DNA of 64,000 nucleotides from Rhizoclosmatium globosum (GCA_002104985.1 MCGO01000080.1:62001-126000), one strand, 5' to 3'; shown: positions 10,173 to 22,645, counted from the stretch's first letter. Made by a program: numbers and translations. Notes: generated by a model not told the origin, from the sequence alone.

Positions 10173-13100
10173 ATGGCATCGACGAGTGTCCGAGTCGCGG
10201 TGCGAGTGCGACCGCTCAGCGGCAAAGAGGCGCTCTCGACGACGAGCGAGTGTGTGAGTGTAGATGGACGGGCAGTTCTAGTTTCGAGCCGGGACCATTC
10301 TGATTCGGTGAGTGATTCAACTACACTTTAGTTTAGTTTAACCCTTTCTTTTAAACAAACAAACCAGGTCTTTCTCGCACCTCGAACATTCACATTTGAT
10401 GCGGCATTTGATCCGTCGTCGACTCAGGACGATGTCTTTGGCCTTGTTTCGCCGTTGGTGGCCCGCTTTGTCGATGGCTTCAACGCGACTGTTCTAGCCT
10501 ATGGACAGGTATCTACTTGTTTCTTCTTAGTTAAAAGTACTGCTACTTCAACTGCTTCAACTGCTTCAACTGCTTCAACTAGACCGGCTCAGGAAAGACT
10601 TGGACAATGGGCACGGGTCTCGACAACTCGTCGCTCCAACTGCCAAAACACCAAATCGGAATTGTCCCACGCGCCATCGAATTGCTCTTTGACCTGCTCA
10701 ATTCAAAAGAAGGCGACGCGTTCGAATTCGCAGTTTATGTCTCCTTTCTCGAACTTTACAACGAAGAACTCGTCGATCTGCTCAATCCAATGCCACACTC
10801 ACACTCACGCCCGAATACCGCTGGATCTTCGCGTCCTGCTACTGCTGCGAATCATTTGCCGAATATCAGGGAAGATGCGAACGGAAACATTATTTGGTCA
10901 AACGTGCGCGAAGGTAGAATCGTAACATTCACAATGAAAGCAGCTAATGAGAAGTATAGAGCCGGTATCAAATCCACAAGAACTACTATCATGCCTCCAA
11001 CGAGGCTCCTTGTGCCGCTCCACAGGCTCCACAGACATGAACGCAGCCTCTTCCCGCTCTCACGCAATCTTTAGCATCATACTCAAACAACGCGAAAAAG
11101 TGTCCAGCAGCGACGCAACTCCCCCACCATCAGTCGAAGACCCATCATCGTCCACAAACCAAGCTCCACCCACCTCCTCAAAACCCCTCCCCCAAACCTA
11201 CCGCACAACCCTCTCAAAATTCCATTTCGTCGACCTCGCCGGCTCCGAACGCCTCAAACGCACAAACGCAGAAGGCGACCGCAAAAAGGAAGGAATCTCC
11301 ATAAACCAAGGCCTCCTCGCCCTCGGGAACTGCATCTCCGCCCTCGGCGATGAATCCCGCTCCCTCGGTCCTTCCTCCCGCTCCCTCCACGTCCCGTACA
11401 GAGACTCGAAACTCACGCGTATGCTTCAAGACTCGTTGGGCGGGAACAGTACGACGCTGATGATTGCGTGTGTGAGTCCGAGTGAGACGAGTGTCGGGGA
11501 GACGGTTAGTACGTTGCAGTATGCGAATCGGGCGAGGAATATTAAGAATAAGGTGGCTGTTGTGCAGGAGTTTACGGGTGCGGGTACGGTTTCGGCGGCG
11601 GCTGAGAGAGAGATTTGTTCTTTGAGGGCTTTGGTTGCGGATTTGAGGGAGGAGATTGTAGGGTTACGTGGCGGAGTGTCTAGTAGTGGTGGTGCTTCTC
11701 TGGGAGGAGGTAGTGGTGGTGCCGGAATTCAACGTACAGCAACGTCGAAGGCTCATTCTGTGGCGGCACATCATGAAAGAGATTTTCAGTTGTCGTTGCA
11801 GGACTCGAGAGACTTGGAGAATGCGTTGGCAGAGTCTCGTTTGGAGACTCAAGTAGCAAGGTTTGAGGCGGACAGATTCGCGTTCAAATGCTGTCGTTTG
11901 CTAGACCGTGTGAATGACTTGACGGAAGAAGTTAGCATAACAAAGAAGGAACGAGATTTGGCGATTGTGGAGTTGGAGCAGTGGAGAAGTGGGAAATTGA
12001 GAGTGCATGAACAACAGATTCAGGCATCGACGTCAACACCAACTCCCTCTACAGTGGACCATCAAAAGGTCCTTGACGAGTACACTTCAACAATAACGGA
12101 TCTGCGACTCAAGTTATCAGAAACGAGCGACCAACTTGCTTGGTACCATGAAGCGTTGAATTCTGTTGGGAAGGATGAAGAACGACGAGACCGTATCATG
12201 CAAACGTTCCGGTCTATTCCTGGAAACTCCACAAATGATGTACCCTCTCCGCGATCGATTCGAGTTGTCAAGAAGGAGTCCGAAGTGCCTGCATTTGAGG
12301 TTGCGCACGAAGGAAGGCTGTTGAAGGCTTTAAAAACAGATCCCGAAGTTGGACAGGTTCGTCCGATTTTTATAATTGATCGACTTCTCACTCTTGACTA
12401 CAGGCCTTATCTCCAACAGAGCCGATTGAAGAGTCCAGCACTGAGCCATCAGAACCCCAACCACGACTTTTCGGACTCCCAAAAACATCAACAGCCACAA
12501 CTCATTCCTCCCACCTCACACACGAAACCACAAACGATATCGATACAGATATGGACGAAGACGACGACAACGACAACGACAACGACGACCAAGACTCCCA
12601 CTACTCCGACTTAGACGAAACAACCCCCAACTCCAACCCATCATCCACAACAACAACCTCAACCACAGCCCCACCAAAAGACAAATCCCAAGAAATATAC
12701 CTCCTCATCCACCGCCTCCAAACCGACATCAAACAACACGAAGCCCTCCTCTCCAAACACGCCAAACGCGACCAAGAATACCAAGCCTTCCGCGAAGCCT
12801 ATGAATCCAAACTCGCCGTCCTTCAAGCACAACTGTCGAGTGTTGGACGGGAACGGGATGAAGCAATCAAGAAGATGAAGTCTGGAGGAGGGGCTGGGAA
12901 GAATGGTGGTGCAGAGAGGCCTGGGACTGCGGCTGTTAAGTTGCGGTATGATGAGCAGAGGCGGCGGCTTGAGGCTGAGATATCTGAGTATAAAAGAAAG
13001 ATGGCGGAGAAGGTGAAAGAACGTGGTGGTAGTGGAAGTGGTGTAGGAAGTGGGCAGGGAAGGAATGATGGGTTGACGAAACAGTTGATGAGTACGATTG

Positions 13101-15489
13101 AGAGTCTTAAGAGTTGAGTACTTTTTTTGCAGTTTGGGAGAGGTTTTGGGGCTGATTTATTTTTGTTTTTTAGATGAGAAGTTGAAGGCGATGAGGGAAC
13201 TTAAGAAGGAGGCCCTCAAGATTCGGGATATGAAGTCTTCTAAAGAGAGAGAAATCGCACGGATGAAGAGACGTGAAAAGGCGGCTGTTGAGTTGGCGAA
13301 GCGGTTGGAGAGGAGTAATCAGTTGCAAGTTTGTATTTCTGCGTTTTTGTTGTTTGAAAAGGATTAACGGAATTCGACAACGAAACCAGAAACTTATCCT
13401 GAAGAGACAATCAGATCAAGTCATTCAATCAAAAACTCAACTCAAAACCGTGATGAACGTGTTGAAAAAGACGGCAGCAGCAGCTTCGACACATTCCTCC
13501 TCGCACAACCCTGTTGACGTTTTATCTCCGCATATCACTCAACGCATTACCAAGAAGCGCAGTAAATTGAGTATCATGAAGGAAGACCAAGCTCTGATGA
13601 AAGTCTTGCGTGTTGGAACGGGTCTTTCGGGGGTTAAAGAGGAGACGGAAGGACCGCCGATGGAGATTCGTGCAAAAGTGAAGAAGCAGGTGATTGATCA
13701 GGAGATTTTGACGACTGGTATGTATCTCTTTGAGGTTTGGGAAACGGGATGCTAATTGTTTGGTGTAGTTTCTTTCCGAATTGCGGAGCTGGAGTTGAAT
13801 GTGTTGAAGACTGCAAGGGAACGGTTGATTGGAGAGCAGAGAGAGTTATTGGTATTGTGTTTTTCTCATGGTTTTTAAGTTTGTTGACATGGAATAGGCT
13901 GAACGAGAACGATGCGTTGCCGCCGATGCTGAAATGACGGGAATATGGGATACGCAAAAGCCACAGTATATGGACGACCGGTTGGGTGTCATTGACGTTG
14001 AAGTTGCGATGGTGAATGCCAAAATCCGGAGTGCGCAAGATGAAATCAAGCTTGGGAAAGAAGCTGCTGCACTTAAACTTGCGGATGGTGCTGATACAGA
14101 AGAGGATGCTTCTCTTGGGTTTGAGCCTAGTGTTACGCATGGGGATCTTGGATGGGAGAATGGTTTGTTTTTTTGGGTTTAGATTTGGAAAGTTCTTATT
14201 GTGATTTAGCGGTGAACATTCTGCGAGCCTTGGATTCTACTGAACTGGAATATGTTACTGTTCTGTTCCTTCAAGATCTGATTGAGCATAAAATCACTGT
14301 GAAGAGCATGGAAACAAAACTAGCCGACTCTGAGAAATCTGTCTCAGATCTGCTGGCTTCGCTTGCGACGATGCGTGGAGCAGCTCTTCAGACGGCGATG
14401 TATTACCGGAAAGAAATGGAAAACATTCGTCAGATTGCGGAACAAAAAATTGCAGCACTGTCTTCGAAACGAGCCTCTGGCATTTCGCGGAGCAAGAGCT
14501 CTTTGTTCACTTATGAAGATTTCGGGGCTGCTACACCAAAACTTCAGCGAATGTTTGATTCAGCCTATGGACACGGCTTTGTCACGCTGAAACCATCGAT
14601 GCGTAGCAACAGTGTGGAACTCTTGCCTGATACGGAGTCAATAGCTCGGGGAGTTGAAGACGCGTTACGAAAAGAGAAAGAACAGCAGGAGTTGGAACAA
14701 CATTCTTCTTTCTCGGAGCCTGAAGAGAGCGAGCATGAGTCGTATTCACCCGTGAGAAAGAGGAGAGGCAGTCATACACAGACTCCTGCGGGAGATTCGA
14801 CGTGGATTCCTCCAAAATCTAAAGAGGCGAATTCTCCTCCACGTCGGTATAACCTACGCCGAAGAAGCAGGCGTGCTTCAGACGAAACGGAACCTACAGA
14901 CGTGATTCCATCCGTCACTCAATCTGAAACTATCACCCCAACTGTCATTCAAGAAAAGGAGCCTCAGGAGCAGCTTTCTCGGGGGCGACCGGACCTTGCA
15001 GCCTATCTCTCACCATCTAAGCCCTCTGCAACTCGTGCTTCATCTGTCCCTGCCTCACCTGCCTTAGATCCGAATTCAAATAGATACCGGATCCACAACT
15101 TTATCAAAGAGCAACGCTCGAAAACGCAACGAGTTGTGCAAAAGCTGTCGTCGAATCCAACCATTGGGGAACTAGACCAAACCACGGTTTTAGATCCGGT
15201 TCTGAAGCCAGTATTACATCTGAATGAGCTTGATCATGATATTGATTCCGGTAGTGAACGAGATGTGAGGAAAAAAGGCGTGACAGGAAAACAGAGCATC
15301 GATTGGTCAACAACAGGATCTGGTGGTGAAGGAGACGTGTTTTCGAGGCTAGCAATGAGCCATACGCTCGCGTCACAAGCGAAAGTGATTCATCGGGAAA
15401 AGGAGATGGGAGTACAGGGTGATGGGCAGAGGAAACTGTCATTGGTGGGTGGGTTGGCTACAGCTGCTGATGTGAAGCCGACTGAGTAA
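10173..15489 (+). CDS. Kinesin-4 family (chromokinesin-like) motor protein
   Basis: About ten exons (10173..10307, 10368..10508, 10583..10913, 10960..12356, 12404.., through 14208..15489) with introns of roughly 45-75 nt. The N-terminal motor begins [14 protein letters not shown] and carries the P-loop ([14 protein letters not shown], split by intron 2), switch I ([11 protein letters not shown]) and switch II ([10 protein letters not shown]), followed by the neck ([13 protein letters not shown]). Long coiled coils follow, with the LKRQ block and QKLILKR segment typical of kinesin-4 stalks, and a basic Ser-rich tail with [11 protein letters not shown]. Kinesin-4 motors walk to microtubule plus ends and regulate their dynamics in spindles or cilia. 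In a flagellated fungus either role is possible. The donor ending exon 5 (about 13111) is weak and is the least certain join. Confidence 0.88.
10551..10580 (+). repeat. Tandem 9-bp repeat inside a kinesin intron
   Basis: Three tandem copies of ACTGCTTCA sit directly before the acceptor of intron 2 of the kinesin gene, between the codons for the P-loop halves. The repeat forms most of the polypyrimidine-side sequence of the intron. Confidence 0.7.
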
Positions 15490-15599
15490 GAACTTGTTTC
15501 GCGTTGATTCATTTATCTTTTCTTTTTTGGAAGCGAATATGTATATTTATGTTTTCCTTGTTCCGAATTCCAATTTTGAAACGTGTGTAAGAAAATCAA

Positions 15600-17674
15600 A
15601 TGCCAAAAATCTTTTGTGTGCTTGTAAGGGATGCTGGCCTCACAGAGTTCACAGTTGACTTTGACGTATCGCTTACAGTTGGAGAGTTTAAGTGTGCTAT
15701 CCGTGCGGAGAGAAAGCCTGACCTGGATTCCTTGGCTTCAACAAGCTTCTTCTTGTCAGGGTCTTCAAGGGGGACGTTGGAGGGTTTTCAATGGATGAAC
15801 TTGAAACTTCGAAGGAGGCGTTGAATCTTATGAGCCATGGCAATGATGTTGAAGAAGCCGGTGTTGAGGACAAGTTATCAATGTTCAGGACCACTGTTGG
15901 AGCTTCTTTGATGGTGAACGGAATGACCTTCAAGGTTACTATTCTCCTTGATACCCATTTCCCGGTGAATTTGACTATATTCTATTTACAGGTTATGAGC
16001 TCGAAGGAGAAAGTGTCCGTTTTTACAGACTCTCTTCCAGCTGAATTGTTTCACATTTTAATGCTGGTTCAAAACAAACCTTGTAAGTTGCATATCGGTG
16101 TTATTTTCATTTCTTTTACTTATCGAATGAAAAGCAAAAAGATTGTTGTCGTGGGTAGCTGATGGCGAACTTGAATTCATCTTTGCCCCAAGTCCCTATA
16201 CTGAGCTCTCTGGCATCCACCTTGATTCTCCTCACTTAAGGCGGCGTGATCTTCTTAGTTCTATTGTCAATTCAGTCGAAAAGAATCGATTTACCTTGCT
16301 TCTGGCCCAGCATGAGTCCGGAAAAACGTCTCTACTGCAATTGTTTCAGAAACACGTTGGTGTCAAGAGCGTTTATATTTCAACATATAGTAATGCAGCT
16401 GGCAGAATTACCAGTTGTTTAGAGCTTCTTCTGGAAGCTGGAATCGAAGCAATCCGTCGAACCGTTTGTGGTGATAATTGATGACGCTCAAGTGACTTAC
16501 ACGAACCAAAAAGCCTGGACTCGTCTCATAAAATCAGTAGTCATTTGGCTTCCGCCTTCCATAAAATTCATCATCTCAACAACACACGCTTTGAGCAGTG
16601 GCATCGACAGTCCAGAAGAATTTCAGTACCTACCAACATTCAATAGAAAACACTTTCTTGTCTCTGATGTAGAAGCCGGCGAGTTTCTTGATTCGGAAGT
16701 CGGCTTACGTGATGATATGAAGTTCGAATTGCTCAAACAAGTTATCATCCGTCAATGTGGAGGGTTGATTGGAGCCTTGCGACTGTCAGTGGATGGTCTC
16801 TCCAGCGCGTTTATGAAATATCAGCCATCTGAAACTGAAGCACTTATTGCGTATTTCTCTCGTGATATGGCAACAAGAATGGCAGGCTACTTTTGCGGTG
16901 ATATGCATGAATCGCCTTCGGAATACTCCTTCAAAACCTTTTTGGCAAAATGCTTCTCAGAAGCAGCGTTGTACCCACACGGTCTAAGTGAAGCCGATGT
17001 AAAGTGTTTTACGCGGCTGCAAAAGGCGGGAATCTTGGTAAATGACAAAGGTCTTATGAAATTTTCGTCCATTATGGGTTTGCGATATTACATGCTGTGG
17101 CTCTTTCCGCATCGATCATATCATACGCTATTGTCTCTCCAGGCGCTTATTGAAGCCTGTATTAAAAATATGTCGTGCAATGTACTGTCAATGTCTGAGA
17201 TTGATGGGTTCCCAGCAGTAACTGTATTTCAATATTTGCTTATGGAAGGCCTTTCAAAATAATGTACTGTTTGCCCCCATTTATCGAAAATCTTCCCGGC
17301 TATCAATGAAAAAGTACGTTATCGCTACTATTGACTTTCATTGAATTATATTTACTTTGTATGCAGGTGAAATTTCCTACGAAGCTGACTTCTATTTGAA
17401 TGACCCACTTCGATGGGGAGTTGAACTACACATTCTTGGACGCAGCAATGCCCATCAGTCTGAAAAGTTTGGGTGGAATGGAAAGTATAGCAAACTTGAT
17501 GTCAATGACTACATAATTGTTGATTTCCAATCGAGCATTGATGGTCAACCAAACAACGACGTGCAACAACATCCAAAGAAAGTCAGAGTATTTTTCAAAC
17601 CTGGAGATTATTCTGTTTGTCAGTGTGTCTTTGGGTTGGATGAGAATCCCAAAGAGATTTATTTAGCGCTGTAA
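15600..17674 (+). pseudogene. Crinkler-type (CRN) protein gene with several frame breaks
   Basis: The start (MPKIFCVLVRD) matches the ubiquitin-like header of Crinkler proteins. It continues with LLLVRVFKGD and closes at LFHILMLVQNKP, the counterpart of the HVLVVVP junction. A P-loop NTPase domain follows (Walker A in AQHESGKTS about 16315, Walker B in VVIIDDAQ about 16470). A C-terminal block (YEADFYLNDPLRWGVEL, GKYSKL, YIIVDF) has the look of the CRN restriction-endonuclease-like domain. Introns lie at about 15934-15991 and 16084-16137. The frame is broken near 15722, near 16420 (unless a 64-nt intron is used there) and near 17250, so no single open frame covers it. Whether this is decay or sequencing error is unresolved. 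CRN proteins are known as host-translocated effectors in oomycetes and also occur widely in free-living eukaryotes. Confidence 0.7.
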
Positions 17675-17800
17675 ATAAATCATGATTTCACAGGCAGACA
17701 GGAATCATGGTGTGTCTTCTTAGGTAAATATGAGACATCAATTAAATCAAGAGAAGCAAAAGCCAGAGCGTGCATTCAATTATTTGTACTCACTCTTTAA

Positions 17801-18634
17801 TTAAAGCTTAAAATCTGGCTTCTTTCTCAACGTAGGTCTCTCACTTGCACTAAACGCTTGAAACTCGGGTTCCTCGCCAAATGCTATTTTCGCAAACTGG
17901 ACCAATATATACGACGTCATTCCCCAAACCAAAAAGCTTCGACCAAACTCATCCACGTACTGAAAACGATGGATTTTCCATGTTGACGTACCATCATCTC
18001 CAACAATATCGTGTCCTGAATGTCCTCGAGATTCAAGGAAATAGTGTAGTGGAACCGTGAAAACGTGTTCGACTTCATCGGGACTTAATGTAAGGTTGTT
18101 CATAATCCTGGCTGCGAGGGATTTCGAGTTTGGGACATTTTTGGGGATATCACTCTCGGTTGCTAAGCTGTTGGAGATGATGGCACAAACAGGGGTTACA
18201 AGAATTCTGTGGAGTGATACTGCCGGCTCGTGTACAGATACAACTTCAGCGTCTGAAGAATTTAAGCCTATTTCTTCTGCCGCTTCTCGTAAAGCCGTAG
18301 CGATAATGGATTCATCATCGGCATCCATTCGACCTTCGCACATGGCCGTCAATATGAGTAAACTGTAATGGGACCCACTCACCACCGGGAAGAGCGACTT
18401 CACCTGAATGTGTTCGAAGCTTTGAAGCTCTTTGAGTTAGGATGACGTGTATGGTATCAGTTTCATGGTCGAGAATCACTGGTAATAGAACTGCGGCTCT
18501 TTTGCTACAGTTCTTTAAGGTTAGTTTCAACACCTCAGTGAAATCGTGTACCTGCGATCAACTGCTTCGTATTCTGGATGAATAGGCGCCTTGTATGCTC
18601 TAAGGTTGCTCAATACTTGCTCTGTTTTTCTCAT
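17801..18634 (-). CDS. Nudix hydrolase, CoA pyrophosphatase-like, copy 1
   Basis: Three exons, 18634..18552, 18504..18383 and 18333..17801, with introns of 47 and 49 nt. The protein has the order RAAVLLPVILD, LPGG and then a complete Nudix box spread over intron 2: G, R, M, DADD, and LREAAEEIGL, with the RExxEExG glutamates in place. The downstream block SPDEVEHVFTVPL and the VWGMTSYI segment are typical of the CoA/acyl-CoA diphosphatase group (Pcd1/NUDT7-like), often peroxisomal or mitochondrial. The last residues are FKL, which is not a clear PTS1. First of three tandem paralogues on this strand. Catalytically competent by motif. Confidence 0.85.
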
Positions 18635-18648
18635 TCTAGAATGATTTA

Positions 18649-19504
18649 TTAAACTGCTACAATCCTCGGGCGATTGGAATAGTCAATCAAAGAAAACTCA
18701 GGGTCTCGTCCGAATGCCAGCCTTGCAAATTCAACGACGAAATGAGCTGTTAGTCCCCAAACATGGTATTCCCTTCCGAACTCATCTGTCACAGTGAAGA
18801 CATGAAACTTCCATTCCGCGCCACTTCCATCACTTGCATCCACTTGACGTTGCTCGTGGCACTTTTTCAGTAGGAATGTATCCAGTGGAATTGAAAAGAC
18901 GGAGTGAACTTCGTCGGGACTGATTGTCAGAGTCTTTATAACCTTCCCTGCCAGTGATGCATTCGCGTATTCAGCTTCCTTCAATTCACTTGATTTCGAA
19001 GCAAGAAGCCTTTCACAGTCAATGTAAGCTGCCACAGGGGTAACAAGCAGTTTGTGGAGTGAAATCGCGGGTTCTTGGATTGTAGCGACCTGCACAAACG
19101 ATGGATCGAGGCCAATCTCTTCATTCGCTTCTCTGATCGCAGTTGCCGCGCCGTCCGGATCTTCAGGGTCCATTCGCCCTGGTTTAAAGCGAACGATCAG
19201 TCTCGTTTCAAATCAAAATAACCTATTTGAAAGCACCTCCGGGAAACGCAACCTCGCCTGGATGAGTGCGCAGTGTTAAGGCCCGGCGACTCAGGACAAT
19301 GTGAACCGAGTCTGTGGCTTCGTCGAGAATGAGCGGCATTAGGACAGCGGCTCGTTTGCTGTCAAGTTGTAAACGACCTGTCAGCCTTACTCGTCAACTG
19401 CAACCAGTGTATTCGTACCGCTTTTCGAGTGTTTCGTATTCGCTGAGATCGGGTGCACTGTGCCTTGCAAGGTTCGCACGGACTTGCTCCACAATCGATG
19501 TCAT
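18649..19504 (-). CDS. Nudix hydrolase, CoA pyrophosphatase-like, copy 2
   Basis: Same three-exon structure as copy 1, starting at ATG 19504 (MTSIVEQVRANLARH) and ending 14 nt upstream of the copy 1 start codon. Blocks RAAVLMPLILD and FPGG precede the Nudix box, which continues RMDPEDPDGAATAIREANEEIGL, with all RExxEExG residues intact. The C-terminal part (SPDEVHSVFSIPL, VWGLTAHFV) matches copy 1. Expected to hydrolyse a nucleoside diphosphate linked to X, with CoA derivatives the best guess from the family. The very short spacing to copy 1 means the promoter of copy 1 overlaps the 3' end of this gene. Confidence 0.85.
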
Positions 19505-19551
19505 TTCAAACAATCTTATTCTGCATGAATGCATTACTCCAAATTACTTTA

Positions 19552-20437
19552 TTAACACTCATGAAGAATGACTAATGGAGCTTCTTGGTATAGTGTCATA
19601 CCGAAAGTCCACTCTGGTCGAGGTTCATACTCCACAACTTGAAAATCTGGCTTTCGACCCAATGCCAATGTAGCAACGTTGATGAGTAAATGCGCCGTTT
19701 GTCCCCATACTCGGAAATCACGTCCAAACTCATCTTCAATGTGATTGAAAGCGCCAAATTGCCATGTGCGACCAGATCCATCATCGGCTTCAAACTGATG
19801 CACAGTATAATCTTTGGTATGGAGGAAATAATCTAATGGTACAGAGAATGCAGATTCCACCAATGCAGGGTTTGGTTGAAGATTGTGCACAACATACGCC
19901 GCCAATGACGCATCACATTCATTTGGATTCATCTGTTCGTCTCCGAAATATGAGTGAATATCTACATATGCTATAACTGGTGTGACGAGGAGCTTCTGTT
20001 CATTTGTGAAAGGTTTCAAGATCCCAGCGAATTGTAGTGTCATAGGATCCAATCCAATGCCCTCAAGCGCTCCTCTCTCTGCAGTATCCACGATATCAGA
20101 ATCAACGTCTTGCATATGATCTTATCTACTTTGAGAAACAAGCATGTGTACGTGGTGATCAATCTCACCTCCTGCAAACTCGACCTCTCCAGGGTATGAT
20201 TCTCTTCCAAGAGCCCGGCGGGTTAGAATAACGGAAACAGAATCGGTATTAGGATCCAAGATCAATGGTATGAGGACGGCAGCTTGATCCCTTAAATGCC
20301 ACTTAACCACTTGACGCTAGTGCCTCAAGGCCGCACCTCTTTTCGACGCCAGTATACAAACTTGGATCCGGTCCAGACTGATGGAATAGATTTGCTTGGA
20401 CTGCATCAATGACAGACTCAACAACTGTAACACCCAT
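19552..20437 (-). CDS. Nudix-like protein, copy 3, with eroded catalytic box
   Basis: Third tandem paralogue, starting at ATG 20437 (MGVTVVESVIDAVQANLF) with introns at the same places as copies 1 and 2. The fold-defining parts are conserved: DQAAVLIPLILD, a PGEVEFAG strand, LVTPVIAYVD, VESAFSVPLDYFL and VWGQTAHLL. The Nudix box, however, reads DTAERGALEGIGL where copies 1 and 2 have TALREAAEEIGL and TAIREANEEIGL. The Glu of RE and the second Glu of EE, which bind the catalytic Mg ions, are both Gly. The reading frame is intact, so the protein is probably made but not active as a Nudix hydrolase. A regulatory or binding role is possible. Confidence 0.75.
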
Positions 20438-20564
20438 CTTGCTCGACAGTTCAAGACAACAAAAAAGGATGCGACGAAATGGAGAGCAAAATACCATCAC
20501 TTTACAAAGTCAATAATCTATTTATTGATTCTAAAAGTGTTAAGTCGCGTCAGACTAAATATAT

Positions 20565-21811
20565 TTAAATGAGCAAGGCAGCGGCAACGGCAGCAGCGGC
20601 AGCAGCAATTGGCTTAACACCAGCAGAGTAAAGGTTAGTGGCAGCTGGAGCTTGGTACTGGTGCTGAACTGGGCAGTTCTTCAATGGCCAGACAGCAGCA
20701 GAGTAAGAGTCGGAGTTTCCGAGGGATGGGAGTCCCCAGTTGTCGTTCAAGGTAGCAACAATAGAGTTGTGGTCGAACTTTCCGTCAATGGTGGTTCCAG
20801 TGTAACAAGAAACAGCAGATCCGAGCAAGACTCCGTAAACCTGGTTGTTGGTCTTGTCACCTGGGCAGTTGTTGACAAGGTCCTTGCAGGTAGCTTGAAC
20901 AGCTGGGTCAGTAGAATCGTTCAAGTCGTAGGCAGAGTCGTCCTCGTCGAAAGTGACGTGGATCAAGGTACGACGGGAGTTCAAGTAAGCAGACTTGTTA
21001 ACGTCAGCGAGGAAGTTGGCCAACCACTTGGCAGACCATTCAATACCTTCATCAGTCTTGGTCAAGTTGGTACGGTCAGTGTTGGCGTTGAAGTCGTGGG
21101 CGTCGTCGACTTGGTTTGGAACAATGAAGGAATAGTCTGGGAACTTGTCAGCTTTAACGGCAGCAGCCCAGTCCTTCTCAGAGAAGACGTGAGCTCCACA
21201 ACGGGCAGTGTTTCCAGAGATTTGGGTGAAAGAGACGAATGGGTTGTGCTTGCGCTTGTAGAGACGGTTGGTCTTTCCTTGGTGGTCAGCATCAACACCT
21301 GGGTAGTTCTCAGTTCCGTAACCTTGTCCGAGGAAACAGTTGGTAGCATTTCCCTTTGAGTTGTTGTTGGATCAGTCATCATATAATTGATCAGTAATGT
21401 ACTCACTGGGTAGTTCTCAGAGTAGATTCCCCAAGAAAGACCGGCAGCCTCCAAAGAGTCAGCAATGGTAGTAACACCGGTGATGTCAAAGACATCGTCT
21501 CCGTTGTCACCATCAATAACTTGTCCCCAGTCAGAGCTGTCGTTGTCGGAAACGTTGGACACCTTGATTCCACGGAAAGTAGATTGAGCAATGGTGGACC
21601 AGTAGTTTGGCTGAGATGGGTGGGTGGTTCCGTGGTAGTCAGTGAACTCAACACCAGCCTTGATGTAGGCGTTGTACTCTGGGGAGCGGAGGACATCGGC
21701 GATGTCGTTGTTCTCCATGATGACAAAGATGTAGTTGTCAAAGTACTTTCCAACTGGGGCGGCAGCCATGGCAGTGGCAGCAAGGGTGAGGACAGAGGCA
21801 ACAGAAACCAT
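20565..21811 (-). CDS. Secreted phosphoesterase (acid phosphatase type), copy A
   Basis: Two exons, 21811..21407 and 21353..20565, with a 53-nt phase-0 intron. A signal peptide (VSVASVLTLAATAMAAA) is followed by the phosphoesterase family core (PF04185 type, as in fungal phosphate-repressible acid phosphatases and microbial phospholipase C relatives): VIMENND, GTTHPSQPNYWSTIAQS, DNGDD, SWGIYSENYP, KHNPFVSF, VPNQVDDAHD and HVTFDEDDSAYD. The C-terminus ends in an Ala-rich hydrophobic stretch (AAAAAAVAAALLI), a likely GPI signal. Codon use is strongly biased (ACC, GTC, AAC, AAG), as expected for high expression. It should release phosphate from extracellular phosphomonoesters. A paralogue sits at 26554..27808. 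Confidence 0.85.
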
Positions 21812-22645
21812 TCTGATTGTAGTCTACTTTTGGGAGGGTAAGAAATTTTCGAGCGCAAAGGTCTTGGTTCTTAAACGATGTTGGGGGCATATGGGCTTAT
21901 CGCGCGTGTGCCCTTTTCCCTCCAAATTGAATCAAATTTTCAACGTTAACGCAACAAGGTTCTTGGCAAGCTGGAGGCCAAAAACTGTACTGTTTTTCAT
22001 TTCCTATTGCGGATTACCTTTCAGATGATATAGGATTGTGCTTCTCTCGGGGGCATCCTCAGAGCGACCCGCAACGACACACCCTTGAAGGGCATGCACC
22101 CACTTTTCCCATCTCCATTTTTTCCACTTGCAGCACGCGCCAATCAAACAGCAGATCTTGGCAAGGAAGCAAGCTCTCATGGGTTGTTTCGCACTGACGT
22201 CACTCATCAAAACCGTCATTCGGTTTGAGGAGATATATGCCATGTACCGCACCTTCATCCTGACTCCCAAGATCTCAAAAGTGAGTAATCTAAACCCTGA
22301 AAGTACTTTGAAATGCAAAATACAGAGATTCCTCTTCTTTTCCTCCATCCTCTAATATTAGGATATTTTGGGTATGAAACTAAGCTGACAAACTAAGCTG
22401 ACAAATTTTAGTTTTAATCACTGGCAACTAGTAACTAAATATTCTTCCTCCTCTAACTTTGTGTGCATAATATGCTTATGCGACTTTGGAATAGATGACT
22501 TATTTTTAATAAATATAGAGAGAATCCCCTCAATACAGTATAATTACAAATCGAGAGTTATTGCAGGAGTAAGTTTGTTTTGTTGGCATTTTTCATTTCA
22601 AGTTCAAACTTTGAAAGAAGAACGCCTCAACGCAACAAACAGTGA
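21812..22645. other. Intergenic, divergent promoter between phosphoesterase A and CDF-A
   Basis: About 830 nt between two divergent genes. Apart from the shared 18-bp element at 21891 I find no open frame or RNA gene that I can support. Confidence 0.5.
21891..21908 (-). promoter_or_regulatory. 18-bp element shared by both phosphoesterase promoters
   Basis: ATGGGCTTATCGCGCGTG (plus strand) lies 80 nt upstream of the phosphoesterase A start codon. The same element with two changes occurs 69 nt upstream of copy B (27877..27894), while the sequence around it differs. Read in the direction of transcription it contains CACGCGCG. Function as a transcription factor site or core-promoter element is inference. 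Confidence 0.55.

Noticed and set aside
13111..13168. Kinesin split into two genes at the stop near 13115
   Set aside because: Coiled-coil similarity to kinesin-4 continues in the next exon and a T-rich acceptor is present. A weak donor explains the apparent stop better.
20652..21359. Long open frame on the plus strand (235 codons) across phosphoesterase A, with a similar 265-codon one at 26527-27324
   Set aside because: Both lie antisense to phosphoesterase exons with strong family motifs. The antisense openness follows from their extreme codon bias, and both copies share it only because the sense sequences are paralogous.
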